From Paenibacillus piri (GTDB lineage: Bacteria > Bacillota > Bacilli > Paenibacillales > NBRC-103111), in the NCBI RefSeq assembly GCF_004354045.1, contig NZ_SMRT01000009.1, positions 124,001-188,000 of the forward strand: DNA of 64,000 nucleotides, read 5' to 3'. Positions 1 through 8,625 of the stretch are shown in pieces. The notes under the pieces were generated by a model. It had not been told where the DNA came from and made no database searches. It saw only the letters and a list, made by a program, of their open reading frames with translations. The translations under genes and the position numbers were made by a program. Position 1 is the first letter of the stretch; each line of letters begins with the position of its first letter.

Positions 1-170
1 GGCTTCATCAAACCGGCCATCAGGTTCAGCAGCGTCGACTTGCCGGAACCGGAGCTGCCGAGCAGGGCGACCATTTCGCCTTTTTCAACTTTAAACTGTA
101 TATGGTGAAGCACCGGCGTTTCTTCGCTTCCGTTGCGGAACCGGTGCGAAAGCTGTTCGACTGCAAGCAC
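1..170 (-). CDS. ABC transporter ATP-binding protein (N-terminal part only)
   Basis: Only the first 56 or so residues are inside the window; the gene runs off the left edge. The visible part contains a complete Walker A motif ([14 protein letters not shown]), which identifies an ABC-transporter ATPase that binds ATP on the cytoplasmic face of a membrane permease. A GTG start at 170 is chosen because a GGAGGGG ribosome binding site lies 4-5 bases before it. The spacing from start to Walker A fits the MacB/LolD-like exporter subfamily, but too little is visible to name a substrate. The permease gene would be expected to the left. Confidence 0.85.
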   Translation of the reverse strand, partial: MLAVEQLSHRFRNGSEETPVLHHIQFKVEKGEMVALLGSSGSGKSTLLNLMAGLMK

Positions 171-445
171 ATAACCCCTCCGTTACAAAAGGAAACTTCC
201 CTTTAATTAGACGGCAGTCACTGCCAAAATGTTTCAAACTGCGACAAAAGCCTTCATCGGCTTGCCGACGAAGGCCGCATATGTTCAAACGACATTGCAT
301 AGTGACACTTTCGTACATGCCCGCCCGGCAGATCGTCGATCAACATAAACGTTCGCACGAACGGCCCGTAGGCGGGTTCGCGTTTTCGTCCGTGCAGCCG
401 CGCTGCTTTGTCATGTGACGTTCGCTCGAGACCGCAGCCGCTGCA

Positions 446-1627
446 CTAGTCTTCCGTATCGCCGCGGAACAGATGCAGCAGCAGGAAGCCGATCATTCCG
501 ATGAACGAAAGCATCGCTCCCGCACCGTACATCGTATGCGGTCCCCATGTATTGTATAGCCAGCCGCCGAGCGTACCGCTGAGCAGTCCGGCCGCTCCCG
601 ACCAGGTCACGGCGTAGATAGCCTGCCCGGTTGCCCGATACTCGTCAGGCACGACCTGTTGAATATACCGGATAACCGTGAACATGAAAATACCGAACGA
701 AATGCTGTGAAAAGCTTGCACAACGATAACCCATATCGGGTTATCAATCAGACTCATGGCAATAAACCGGAGCACATAGACGAGGCTGCACAGCACGAGC
801 AGCGGAAGCTCCTTGAATCGGTGCCCGTATTTGCTGAGTAAAATAAACACGGGAATTTCGCTGGAAGCGGAAATGAGCCAGGCCCAGCCGACGATGCTTT
901 GGTCTGCCCCCAATTTTTGCAGAAACAAACCGAGAAATCCGTCATTGAACCGATGCGCGACGGATACCGTCATCACGGTCAATAAAAACAGGACAAACCT
1001 TCGGGAGCCGATGATTTTACCGAGTACGCGAAAATCCGGTTTTTTGAAGGAGGAGCTGCGCGCATCGGTCAAAAATAACGAAAGCGCGAAGGACACGCCA
1101 ATCGTCCCCAGGCATAACAGAAATGTGATCCCCGGCCCGTTTGACTTAAGCAGCAGACCGAACACGAGAGACGCAACGGCAAACCCGATCGAGCCCCAAA
1201 CCCGGAACGAAGCGTAGCTTTTTTTCGTTCCGCTGATCGTCAGAAGCGTTAAGCTGTCGTTCAACGAGCTGGTCGGAGACTGGAAAAAAAAGAACATGGC
1301 CATCAGCGTCATCAACAGCCCGAAATGCAGCGTTTGCGACACGAAAAACGCCATGATAAATTGACAGGCCAATATGCCGACCAATATTTTTTTCACCGTT
1401 TGAAATTTATCGCTCATGAGTCCCCAGAACAGATTGGAGCCGATACTGATCATCGGGCCGATCGCATACAAGAGACCGATTTGTACGGTAGAAAAGCCTT
1501 TCGATTGAAAATAAAGCGGAAAATAGGAAGTTATAACGGCCATCGTGCTGTAGAAAACAAAGCTGAAGCTTCGCAGCGCCGAATAGTTGGGTTGCCGTTG
1601 TCGAATCGCGCTGTCCAAATAAATCAC
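446..1627 (-). CDS. MFS transporter, PPP/nucleoside-symporter-like
   Basis: A 393-residue membrane protein with about 12 hydrophobic segments, probably a proton-coupled transporter of the major facilitator superfamily. The conserved GWAWLISASSEIPVF segment in the C-terminal half and the overall layout resemble the MFS_1-like group (PPP family, nucleoside symporters, YcaD-like). It starts 12 bases after the MATE-like gene on the same strand, so the two are probably one operon. Start is uncertain: GTG at 1627 has almost no spacing from a ribosome site, whereas a TTG at 1618 has GAGTGA about five bases upstream. The protein is a paralogue of the transporter at 9969-11150, which has the same length. 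The substrate cannot be told from sequence. Confidence 0.8.
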   Translation of the reverse strand: MIYLDSAIRQRQPNYSALRSFSFVFYSTMAVITSYFPLYFQSKGFSTVQIGLLYAIGPMISIGSNLFWGLMSDKFQTVKKILVGILACQFIMAFFVSQTLHFGLLMTLMAMFFFFQSPTSSLNDSLTLLTISGTKKSYASFRVWGSIGFAVASLVFGLLLKSNGPGITFLLCLGTIGVSFALSLFLTDARSSSFKKPDFRVLGKIIGSRRFVLFLLTVMTVSVAHRFNDGFLGLFLQKLGADQSIVGWAWLISASSEIPVFILLSKYGHRFKELPLLVLCSLVYVLRFIAMSLIDNPIWVIVVQAFHSISFGIFMFTVIRYIQQVVPDEYRATGQAIYAVTWSGAAGLLSGTLGGWLYNTWGPHTMYGAGAMLSFIGMIGFLLLHLFRGDTED

Positions 1628-1639
1628 TCGTTTCTAAGA

Positions 1640-2968
1640 TTAAAGTGCTGCGCCGAATGAGCGCTTCCCGCTTGACTTGCCGATCGCGTGAAGGACGGAC
1701 CAGACGACCGCAGCTTCCGCCGCAACGCCCAACGACTGCGCAAGCGCGCCAACCATCCCGTTCCAGCCGGGGCTTAGCATAATGCAGACGACAAGCGTGA
1801 TTAACGTTATGGTCACGTTGGCCGCCTGCGACCAGACCATCAGCTTCGTCTCACCGCGAAGCAGAACCAGGCCGTTGCCGAAGTCGAGCCAAGGAAATAC
1901 AAGCGACATAATGGTAAACACCTTTAATGTATCAAGACTGGCGTGCATCAGCCGTTCGTTGACACCCATTACGTTTTCCAAAAACCAGGGGCCGACCGGC
2001 GTGTAAGCGGCAACCGCAATCAGCAGCCCCGGCATCAGGGCGAGGATGAACGCAAAGCGAATCACGGTATTCGCATCTTTTCGATAAAAGTTCAATACAA
2101 TTTGATGAATATATGAAAAAAAGCTCAGCACCAGCTGCGAAATGCTTCCGGCAATCGCGTAGGAGGAAATGGCGAGCTGCAGGTCTACCGTTTTGCCCAG
2201 AAACGCGTTGATGGAAGGGCCGATAATGACGGCAATGACGGACGAATACAGCAGCGGCCGGTAAAATTGAAAAATTTGCCGCGGACGTTCGACAGGGTGG
2301 TCCGGCTTTTTCTCGGGAATTTGCTTCAGCAGCGATCTTCCTTCCCACATGCTGACCGCCGCCTCCACAATCATGCCGACAAGAAAGATGATCGCGCCGA
2401 CCCGGGCGCTCGTTACCTGATTCGTATGGATAAAGTACAACGACAACGCATACATCGCCGATAGACGGAACGCCATGCCGATCGTCAGCCACTTGGTCCG
2501 CATATTAAAAATTATGATGCCTTGATACATGCAGCGCAGCGTCGAGAAGATGCTGACGAACATAAGCACCCGGTACACGTCGACCATAGGCTCGACGAGA
2601 GCTTCGCTCGCGCCGAAAAAATAAAAAAAGACCCATTTGCCGATGGGCGTGTAGCAGATCAGCGCGCCTAGCAGCAGGATGCAAGCCAACAAGTACCAGC
2701 TGACCACGGATACGGCTCTAAACGAGGTGCGGTCGCGCACCAGGGCGGAGCAGGTTTGCCGCAGCAGCATCGCAGGTTTTTCCGTCAAGCCGATCACGCT
2801 CATAGGCAGCGCATAGCAGGCGATGATGACTTCGGGATTAGCGGATCGCGCCAAGGTGCTATTAATAATGACATGGGAAATCGTAATCAGACTGGATGCA
2901 ATGCCGAGCGGTACGAAAAATGCCAACAGTTGGCCGAATGTCACTTTCTGTTCTGGGCTGCTGCTCAT
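1640..2968 (-). CDS. MATE/ANK-like multi-pass exporter
   Basis: A 442-residue integral membrane protein with about 12 hydrophobic stretches in two halves. Its profile resembles the MatE (multi antimicrobial extrusion) or progressive-ankylosis-type flippase fold of the MOP superfamily. The ATG start at 2968 has GTAGGAGT about ten bases upstream. It is the first gene of a two-gene operon with the MFS transporter downstream. A likely -10 (TATACT on the minus strand) lies at 3013-3018. I infer drug, lipid or metabolite export; no residue pattern defines the substrate. Confidence 0.7.
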   Translation of the reverse strand: MSSSPEQKVTFGQLLAFFVPLGIASSLITISHVIINSTLARSANPEVIIACYALPMSVIGLTEKPAMLLRQTCSALVRDRTSFRAVSVVSWYLLACILLLGALICYTPIGKWVFFYFFGASEALVEPMVDVYRVLMFVSIFSTLRCMYQGIIIFNMRTKWLTIGMAFRLSAMYALSLYFIHTNQVTSARVGAIIFLVGMIVEAAVSMWEGRSLLKQIPEKKPDHPVERPRQIFQFYRPLLYSSVIAVIIGPSINAFLGKTVDLQLAISSYAIAGSISQLVLSFFSYIHQIVLNFYRKDANTVIRFAFILALMPGLLIAVAAYTPVGPWFLENVMGVNERLMHASLDTLKVFTIMSLVFPWLDFGNGLVLLRGETKLMVWSQAANVTITLITLVVCIMLSPGWNGMVGALAQSLGVAAEAAVVWSVLHAIGKSSGKRSFGAAL

Positions 2969-3150
2969 AACTTACAGGACTCCTACCGGTATAATGTCAA
3001 ATCAATTTCTCTAGTATAGCACAGATTAAAACGTTTCGAAGAAGTAATTTTTAATGCGCCCACTGGAAGCATCCCGGGGATCATGTTACAGTTAACTGTA
3101 GATAAAATGCAGCTATGCGTCATGCTGGCTATGGAAAGGCGGAGAATGCG

Positions 3151-3468
3151 ATGTCCTGGAAATTCATTATAGATGGTCGGCTTGGAATACCGCTCCCGCA
3201 TTTGGAGAAGGAATGGGAGGAGTACACGGAAAATGAGCGGTCGCTCATTTTATTGCGCTGGGAGGAAATTCGCGGTACGATACCGGAACAAATCAAACGG
3301 CTGGAACGCGTTATTATTCAAAAGCAAAACCAGCTCAATGTCGAAGATAATTTTAAGCTGTCCTGCCGGTTGAACTCGGAAATCGCCGAGTTGGCGGGGA
3401 CGATCAACGAGCTGCATCTGTGGTTCAGGGTCAATCAGGATGTGACGGCTTCGGCCGCTCATCATTAG
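3151..3468 (+). CDS. Small protein of unknown function (105 aa), predicted coiled coil
   Basis: The start at ATG 3151 is preferred over the in-frame ATG at 3115 because a GGCGGAG site lies just upstream of it. The product is 105 residues, charged and mostly helical. A stretch rich in E, R, K, Q and L at about residues 40-85 (GTIPEQIKRLERVIIQKQNQ) looks like a coiled coil. It has no signal peptide or membrane segment, so it is probably cytoplasmic. I do not recognise the family. Its stop codon is four bases before the first unit of the structured tandem repeat at 3472-3651, so the repeat probably forms its 3' untranslated region. Confidence 0.65.
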   Translation: MSWKFIIDGRLGIPLPHLEKEWEEYTENERSLILLRWEEIRGTIPEQIKRLERVIIQKQNQLNVEDNFKLSCRLNSEIAELAGTINELHLWFRVNQDVTASAAHH

Positions 3469-3471
3469 AAA

Positions 3472-3651
3472 AAGCCTTGCTTGAAACATGGCGAAAGGTG
3501 AACCTCCGGTTCAAACTTATGCTTTCTTATGTTATAAGCAAACCCGATCGAGGTAAGGCGAGGATGAGCGACCGCGTGAAAGAGGAAGCCTTGCTTGAAA
3601 CATGGCGAAAGGTGAACCTCCGGTTCAAACTTATGCTTTCTTATGTTATAA
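3472..3651 (+). repeat. Tandem structured repeat array 1 (114-bp period)
   Basis: Two identical 66-bp copies (3472-3537 and 3586-3651) flank a single 48-bp segment, giving a 114-bp period. Read on the plus strand the array has two parts. Element A (3536-3596) can form a three-way junction: stem 3536-3541/3591-3596, hairpin 3542-3544/3552-3554, and stem 3557-3559/3588-3590 capped by a 28-nt loop holding GATGAGCGACCGCG at 3563-3576. Element B (3483-3535 and 3597-3649) is a hairpin with stems AACAT/ATGTT, GAAAG/CTTTC and GAACC/GGTTC, a TCC loop and a nine-base 3' bulge AAACTTATG. The array has layout B-A-B. The same architecture with changed stems recurs at 55581-55807 on the minus strand. Confidence 0.9.
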
Positions 3652-3652
3652 T
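3624..3652 (+). promoter_or_regulatory. Possible sigma-A promoter inside repeat copy 2
   Basis: TTCAAA at 3624-3629 and TATAAT at 3647-3652 are separated by exactly 17 bases. In the first repeat copy the matching -10 is TATAAG, so only the second copy has a consensus -10. Transcription would start near 3659 and serve the gene at 3702. These bases also belong to the B hairpin, so the promoter match could be a by-product of a structured element. Confidence 0.4.
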
Positions 3653-3701
3653 CAAGGTTATGAGTTTTATTGGATAAATCCGATAAAGTAGGTGGTAGAT
3701 G

Positions 3702-4298
3702 ATGGAATGGACGGAAGCCGTGCAGAAGCTGTGGAACAAGTTATCGGAGCACCGGACATCCTTGTATCCGGCGGAGGAATGGGATGAGCTGCTCGATATC
3801 CGGATTGCAAAGCTATCGCCCGAAGGGCTGGCCTCCGGGCAAGCTCCATATGCGTCGGCTGTCAAAGCGGGCCTGCACCTGCTGAATGACAGTCTGGACA
3901 AATCGCATGAGCTGTCGCAAAGCATACATAACGCGACCGGCAGCTACTGGCATGGGATTATGCACCGTATGGAGGGCGATTACAGCAACTCGAAATATTG
4001 GTTCCGGCAGGTTGGCTCGCACCCGGTATTCGCTTCCTTGCTGTTGGAAGCCAAGGACGTGTACCGCAGTCACGACACCGGCTCGATCCGCAGCGCAGCG
4101 CTTAAAAGCCAACTGGAGAAGCTGATGTCCGGATCGGTATGGGATCCTTATGGATTTATCGACGCTGTGCAGCAGCAGGTTCAAGTAGCGCAGGAGCAAG
4201 AATCGGAAGCGCTGCTGTCTGCTGTTCAACGGATCGAGATGAAGCTGCTGCTGCAGTATTCATTGGAGCAGAGCGGGGGGAAGCGGATTGAGTTTTGA
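3702..4298 (+). CDS. Conserved protein of unknown function upstream of terpene synthase
   Basis: A 198-residue, mostly helical soluble protein with no signal peptide or membrane span. ATG 3702 is favoured over ATG 3699 because the AGGTGG site is six bases from it. The centre carries an aromatic and histidine-rich segment (GSYWHGIMHRMEGDYSNS) that I associate only with uncharacterised bacterial proteins of this type. Its 3' end overlaps the terpene-synthase-like gene by 11 bases, so translation of the two is probably coupled. No function can be assigned from the sequence. Confidence 0.7.
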   Translation: MEWTEAVQKLWNKLSEHRTSLYPAEEWDELLDIRIAKLSPEGLASGQAPYASAVKAGLHLLNDSLDKSHELSQSIHNATGSYWHGIMHRMEGDYSNSKYWFRQVGSHPVFASLLLEAKDVYRSHDTGSIRSAALKSQLEKLMSGSVWDPYGFIDAVQQQVQVAQEQESEALLSAVQRIEMKLLLQYSLEQSGGKRIEF

Positions 4299-5367
4299 AT
4301 CCAGCCGGGTAGGGCATGTCCCGCGAAATCCTCTGCAACTTATGATCCGGATATATCGCTATGTGCTGCCGGAAGTAAGCGAGCAGCTGAAGTTTTGGCG
4401 GCAGCAGGCGGACCGGATGCCTGATCCCGAGCTGCAAAAGCAAGCGATAGCGAGTATGACCAGCAAGCAGTTCCATTGTCAGGGCGGGGCGGTGTATGCC
4501 GTCGCCCGGCTGGAAATGCGGCATGTGCTAATCCCGTTGATCGTTGCATTCCAGACGATAAGCGATTATTTGGATAATTTGTGCGACCGCAGCACATCGC
4601 TCGACCCGGATGATTTCCGCATGCTGCATCAATCGATGCTGGATGCGACCGATCCTGCCGAGCCGCTGCACGATTATTACGCGTACCGCGAGGAGAAAGA
4701 GGATGGCGGCTACTTGAACGAGCTGGTCAAAACTTGTCAAGCGAGCCTAAGATTGCTGCCTTCGTATTCGCTTGTCGCGAGCCGGGTTCGCGAGCTGGTT
4801 GGGCTGTATTGCGATCTTCAGGTGTACAAGCATATTAGCCGCGAATTGCGGGAGGAAGCGCTGCTCGCGTGGTGGAGCAAGCACCAATCGCGCTATCCGG
4901 GTATAAGCTGGAATGAGTTTGCTGCTGCTACAGGTTCCACGCTTGGCGTTTTCATGCTGTTTTTGGCCGCTTCGGAGCCGAGGTTGAAGCAGGAAACCGT
5001 AGAAGCGATCCATGCGGCTTATTTTCCGTATATATGCGGGCTGCATATATTGCTCGATTATTTAATCGATCAGGAGGAAGATGAGCACGGCGGAGATTTG
5101 AACTTTTGCAGCTATTACGACGGCTTGGACCAAACCGTACAGCGCATTGCTTTTATTGTGACGGAGGCGAGGGAAAAGGCGGAACGATTGGAGCATACGC
5201 CGTTTCAACGGATGATTATCGAGGGCCTGCTTGCGCTGTATTTGTCCGATCCGAAAGTAAGTAAACAGAGACAGGTGAAGCAAATATCGCGGATGCTGAT
5301 GAAAGGCAGTCCGCTCATGCGGATGTTTTTCTATGTAAACAGTATTTTCATCCGGAAAACTTCTTGA
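4288..5367 (+). CDS. ytpB: DUF2600 / YtpB-like terpene synthase
   Basis: A 359-residue protein matching the DUF2600 family, whose Bacillus subtilis member YtpB (367 aa) is a tetraprenyl-beta-curcumene synthase. That enzyme cyclises a C35 prenyl diphosphate into a sesquarterpene precursor. Conserved acidic segments expected for diphosphate and Mg binding are visible, including DYLDNLCDR (about residue 93) and the later DYLIDQEEDEHGGDLNF. The start is TTG 4288, with AGCGGGGGGAAG upstream and an 11-base overlap with the previous gene. The family is soluble although its substrate is lipidic. No squalene-hopene-cyclase-like partner is in this window. The enzyme activity is inferred from family membership. 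Confidence 0.8.
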   Translation: MSFESSRVGHVPRNPLQLMIRIYRYVLPEVSEQLKFWRQQADRMPDPELQKQAIASMTSKQFHCQGGAVYAVARLEMRHVLIPLIVAFQTISDYLDNLCDRSTSLDPDDFRMLHQSMLDATDPAEPLHDYYAYREEKEDGGYLNELVKTCQASLRLLPSYSLVASRVRELVGLYCDLQVYKHISRELREEALLAWWSKHQSRYPGISWNEFAAATGSTLGVFMLFLAASEPRLKQETVEAIHAAYFPYICGLHILLDYLIDQEEDEHGGDLNFCSYYDGLDQTVQRIAFIVTEAREKAERLEHTPFQRMIIEGLLALYLSDPKVSKQRQVKQISRMLMKGSPLMRMFFYVNSIFIRKTS

Positions 5368-5476
5368 TTTCCATGGCCATGTTGGAGCGGCTGGAGGCCG
5401 CTTAATGAAGCCAATTGTTTGCAAATGTTTATGATGTCGGTTTTGCCAAGCAAAGCCCCTTAGGAGGAAACCATAC

Positions 5477-6442
5477 ATGTCAGTAAAAAAAATTGCCGTT
5501 CTCACGAGCGGCGGAGATTCGCAAGGAATGAATGCGGCCGTGCGGGCTGTCGTACGCAGCGGTTTGTTTCACGGATTGGAAGTATTTGCGGTACAGCGGG
5601 GCTACGCCGGACTGATCAACAATGATATCCGTCCGATGGATTTGCGCAGCGTGGGCGATATTATCCAGCGCGGCGGAACGATATTGCAGACGGCGCGCTG
5701 CAAGGAGTTTATAACGCCGGAAGGACAGGAAAAAGGAGCGGAAAATCTGCGCAAGCAGGGGATTGACGGGCTTGTCGTCATCGGCGGCGACGGTTCTTAC
5801 CAGGGTGCCTACAAGCTCAGCAAGCTCGGCATTAAGACGATGGGGCTTCCCGGAACGATCGATAACGATATTCCGTTTACCGATTTTACGATCGGATTCG
5901 ATACGGCGGTCAGTATCGTCGTCGATGCGATCAATAAGCTGCGCGACACGATGAGCTCGCATGAGCGTTCGTCTGTCGTTGAAGTCATGGGTCGCCATTG
6001 CGGCGAAATTGCTTTATATGCCGGGCTGGCCAGCGGAGCGGAAACGATCCTCGTGCCCGAGGTTCCTTTCGACCTGACCGAGGTGTCGCAGCGGATGGTG
6101 GACAACTTCAATCTCGGCAAGCGGCACAGTATTATTTTGGTTGCGGAAGGCGTATGCAAGGGCGAGGAAATTGCGACGGAAATTACTAAAAATACGGGTA
6201 TCGAACCGAGGGTAACGGTGCTCGGGCATATTCAGCGCGGCGGAACGCCGACGCATAACGACCGCATTCTCGCAAGCAGCCTCGGAGATTTTGCCGTGCG
6301 CAGATTGATTGAAGGCGATTCCGGCAAAGGCTGCGGAATAATCAAGGGTGAGTTGGTGGCAACGGATATCGAGAAAGTGGTGTCCACAAAACGGGAGTTC
6401 AATATGGAGCTGTATGAGCTGGCGAAGAGGCTGTCTCAATAA
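5477..6442 (+). CDS. pfkA: 6-phosphofructokinase
   Basis: A 321-residue ATP-dependent phosphofructokinase, the committed step of glycolysis (fructose 6-phosphate to fructose 1,6-bisphosphate). The ATP site is seen at the N-terminus (LTSGGDSQGMNAAVRAVV) and at VVIGGDGSYQGA. The catalytic PGTIDND loop is intact and QRGGTPTHNDR is the substrate-binding region. The length matches the bacterial family (319-321). The first motif reads GGDSQGMN where Bacillus enzymes usually have GGDSPGMN or GGDAPGMN. ATG 5477 follows a TAGGAGGAAACC site. The gene stands alone and ends in a terminator; no pyruvate kinase or accA/accD neighbour is present here. Confidence 0.97.
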   Translation: MSVKKIAVLTSGGDSQGMNAAVRAVVRSGLFHGLEVFAVQRGYAGLINNDIRPMDLRSVGDIIQRGGTILQTARCKEFITPEGQEKGAENLRKQGIDGLVVIGGDGSYQGAYKLSKLGIKTMGLPGTIDNDIPFTDFTIGFDTAVSIVVDAINKLRDTMSSHERSSVVEVMGRHCGEIALYAGLASGAETILVPEVPFDLTEVSQRMVDNFNLGKRHSIILVAEGVCKGEEIATEITKNTGIEPRVTVLGHIQRGGTPTHNDRILASSLGDFAVRRLIEGDSGKGCGIIKGELVATDIEKVVSTKREFNMELYELAKRLSQ

Positions 6443-6455
6443 GCGGCCGGATAAT

Positions 6456-6502
6456 AAAAACATGCGTTGCCTGGACGAACAGGTGGCAGCATGTTTTTTG
6501 TT
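6456..6502 (+). terminator. Rho-independent terminator after pfkA
   Basis: AAAACATGC and GCATGTTTT form the outer stem and CCTG/CAGG the inner stem, followed by TTTTTTG. It lies 14 bases after the pfkA stop codon. Confidence 0.75.
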
Positions 6503-6586
6503 GCACGGGAATGCGTTAGCAAGCATTATGCGGATCATTCCGGAAACTTGCTCAGGATAGCACGGATTACAGAACATTCTATTCTA

Positions 6587-7027
6587 TCAACGCCTGGATG
6601 ATTTCAACGCCTCGACGATTTCGGCGGTCGGCCGGTTGCCCCGTTTCGCATAAATGACCGTTCCGCTTGCATCGATCACAAATACGCACCGTTTTTGGCC
6701 GAGCAGCGGTATATTGCCTACCTCGTACAGCTGCCGGATCCGCTCGTCGCGATCCGAAACAAGCGGGAAATCATAACCGTATTTTTGCGCAAACCGCTCA
6801 TGCTCGTCGATTGAGCCCGGGTTGATCCCGAGCACAAGCGCATTAAATTCGGCATAGCGGGCGGCGGAATCGCGCACAGCGCATAGTTGCTTCGTACAGA
6901 TCGGCGTTTCGTCTTTTGGATAAAAGATCAGCACGACCGGCTGTTTGCCGAAATATTCGCCGAGCCGGACGCGGCCCTGCGTGCTTTCGGCCTCGAATGA
7001 CGGTGCTTGTTGACCGATGGAAAGCAT
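6587..7027 (-). CDS. bcp: Peroxiredoxin, BCP/PrxQ type
   Basis: A 146-residue thioredoxin-fold peroxidase that reduces hydrogen and organic peroxides with thioredoxin as electron donor. The active-site segment FYPKDETPICTKQLC carries the peroxidatic Cys44 and a second Cys49 in the C-x4-C spacing typical of BCP/PrxQ. Start ATG 7027 is chosen over the upstream in-frame ATG because AAGGAG lies eight bases before it. It is transcribed alone, convergent with pfkA. The glycine usually before the peroxidatic CT is isoleucine here. Confidence 0.88.
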   Translation of the reverse strand: MLSIGQQAPSFEAESTQGRVRLGEYFGKQPVVLIFYPKDETPICTKQLCAVRDSAARYAEFNALVLGINPGSIDEHERFAQKYGYDFPLVSDRDERIRQLYEVGNIPLLGQKRCVFVIDASGTVIYAKRGNRPTAEIVEALKSSRR

Positions 7028-7311
7028 GAGGCTCACTCCTTTGGACGTTATCGTTTCTTTCATTGTAGCGAATAACGGAAAAGTTATGCAAGCGGAGCCT
7101 GTTCTGTTACGATAAAAGGACGTGCGAGTTTGGAAGGGCCGGATAAGGAAGGGCATGAATCCGAATATCGGCAAGCAGGAGGCCGGAATCGTGGACATGT
7201 CGAAAGTTATATGACGGTTGGAAATTTATTGTCGCCAAATGATCCTGTATCGAGTAAAATAACATTATATATAAATATGTATGAAAAGTTGTGACGAAGG
7301 GAGTACGTTTC

Positions 7312-7854
7312 ATGGTTCATATTACCATTATTGCCGGAAGCAACCGGAAAAACGCCACGAGCACCCAATTATGCAGACACCTGCAGCAACAATTGGAAAA
7401 TATGGGATGCCAAGTGACCCTGCTTCCTTTGTTTGAGCTTCCATTGCCGTTTTACAGACCCGGAGTCGCTTCGGACGACGCGAATGTTGCGGTGCTGGTC
7501 AAAAGTTTGCGGGAAGCGGACGGTATTGTGCTCGCGACTCCCGATTACCACGGTGCGCCGAGCGGTATATTGAAAAATGCGTTGGATTTCGTCGGCTTCG
7601 ATGAATTCGACGGCAAGGTCGTCCTGTCGGTAAGCTCGGCCGGCGGCGCGGTGGGCATGAGCTCCCTGCAGCAGCTGCAAACTATCGTGCGCAACGTGCA
7701 TGGCGTGAACTGCCCGGAATGGATCTCCATCGGCGGCGAGCAGCGCAGCTTTACGCCTGACGGGTCGCCGGCCGACGATAAAACAAGGCAGCGCGTACAG
7801 CGTACATTGAATTTTTTCGTCTCCATGGTGAAAACGTTCCGCAAAATATCCTGA
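7312..7854 (+). CDS. NADPH-dependent FMN reductase family protein
   Basis: A 180-residue flavodoxin-fold protein. The phosphate-binding loop of the FMN reductase family is at the N-terminus ([15 protein letters not shown]), and the second flavin-contact segment is [19 protein letters not shown]. Such proteins reduce FMN, quinones, azo dyes or chromate with NAD(P)H in the cytosol. ATG 7312 is chosen because GAAGGGAG lies about nine bases upstream; the upstream GTG overlaps that site. It is followed after 25 bases by ung, probably in the same transcript. The physiological substrate is not evident. Confidence 0.85.
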   Translation: MVHITIIAGSNRKNATSTQLCRHLQQQLENMGCQVTLLPLFELPLPFYRPGVASDDANVAVLVKSLREADGIVLATPDYHGAPSGILKNALDFVGFDEFDGKVVLSVSSAGGAVGMSSLQQLQTIVRNVHGVNCPEWISIGGEQRSFTPDGSPADDKTRQRVQRTLNFFVSMVKTFRKIS

Positions 7855-7879
7855 TAAGCAATCGGTTGGAGTGAATCAC

Positions 7880-8557
7880 ATGATGTCGATTTTAAAAAAT
7901 GACTGGGCGGACCTGCTCGCCGCGGAGTTTGAGCAGCCGTATTATTTGGAGCTTCGGCAATTTTTAAAGAAAGAGTTCGGTTCCCTGACCATTTACCCGA
8001 ATATGTACGATATATTCAACGCGCTGCATTTCACCTCCTACGCGGGCACGAAGGTCGTCATTTTGGGGCAGGACCCGTATCATGGCGAAGGACAGGCGCA
8101 CGGCTTGAGCTTCTCTGTAAAACCGGGAGTACCGGCGCCGCCTTCCTTGCAAAATATGTTTAAGGAGCTGAGCGGCGATCTCGGCTGTGCGATTCCGAAC
8201 CATGGCCACCTGGCCGGCTGGGCCGAGCAGGGGGTGCTGCTGTTGAACACGGTGCTGACCGTCAGGGAGGCGACGCCGAACTCGCATAAAGGGAAAGGCT
8301 GGGAGCAGTTCACCGATTGTGTGATCCGCCTGCTCAACGAACGCGAGCTGCCCGTTCTGTTTATACTGTGGGGGAGCCATGCGGGTAAGAAAGCCGAGCT
8401 GGTTACGAACAAGCGGCACCGCATTCTGCGCTCCGTGCACCCGAGTCCGCTGTCCGCTCATCGCGGCTTTTTCGGAAGCAAACCGTTTTCACAGGCTAAC
8501 GATTTTTTGCGCAGTATCGGCGTTGAGCCGATCGATTGGCAGCTGCCGGACTTATAG
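7880..8557 (+). CDS. ung: Uracil-DNA glycosylase
   Basis: A 225-residue family-1 uracil-DNA glycosylase that removes uracil from DNA and begins base-excision repair. The water-activating motif [16 protein letters not shown], the uracil-binding LLLNTVLTV segment and the DNA-intercalating [11 protein letters not shown] loop with its catalytic histidine are all intact. Family length is about 225. ATG 7880 has TTGGAG nine bases upstream; an in-frame GTG at 7871 and ATG at 7883 are alternatives. It sits just downstream of the FMN reductase gene and is followed by a strong terminator. Confidence 0.97.
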   Translation: MMSILKNDWADLLAAEFEQPYYLELRQFLKKEFGSLTIYPNMYDIFNALHFTSYAGTKVVILGQDPYHGEGQAHGLSFSVKPGVPAPPSLQNMFKELSGDLGCAIPNHGHLAGWAEQGVLLLNTVLTVREATPNSHKGKGWEQFTDCVIRLLNERELPVLFILWGSHAGKKAELVTNKRHRILRSVHPSPLSAHRGFFGSKPFSQANDFLRSIGVEPIDWQLPDL

Positions 8558-8569
8558 CTGATACATAGC

Positions 8570-8606
8570 GAAGCCTCCCGACCTTGAATACGGCGGGAGG
8601 CTTTTA
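8570..8606. terminator. Terminator shared by ung and the convergent gene
   Basis: AAGCCTCCCG and CGGGAGGCTTTT form a perfect stem around a 12-base loop between the convergent genes at 8557 (+) and 8626 (-). The T-run is on the plus strand, so it mainly ends the ung transcript. Confidence 0.85.
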
Positions 8607-8625
8607 TGTGCGCGTAACAACCGGA

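Noticed and set aside
250-275. Terminator hairpin left of the first MFS gene
   Set aside because: GCCTTCATCGGC pairs with GCCGACGAAGGC but there is no T-run and no gene end next to it.
3536-3600. Hammerhead ribozyme in the tandem repeat (GATGAG followed by GTGAAA)
   Set aside because: The CUGAUGA...GAAA core and cleavage-site layout are incomplete, and GAAA is not kept in the second array.
3420-3677. 85-codon open frame through the tandem repeat
   Set aside because: It is open only because the period (114) is a multiple of three, it has no ribosome site, and it overlaps the preceding gene in another frame.
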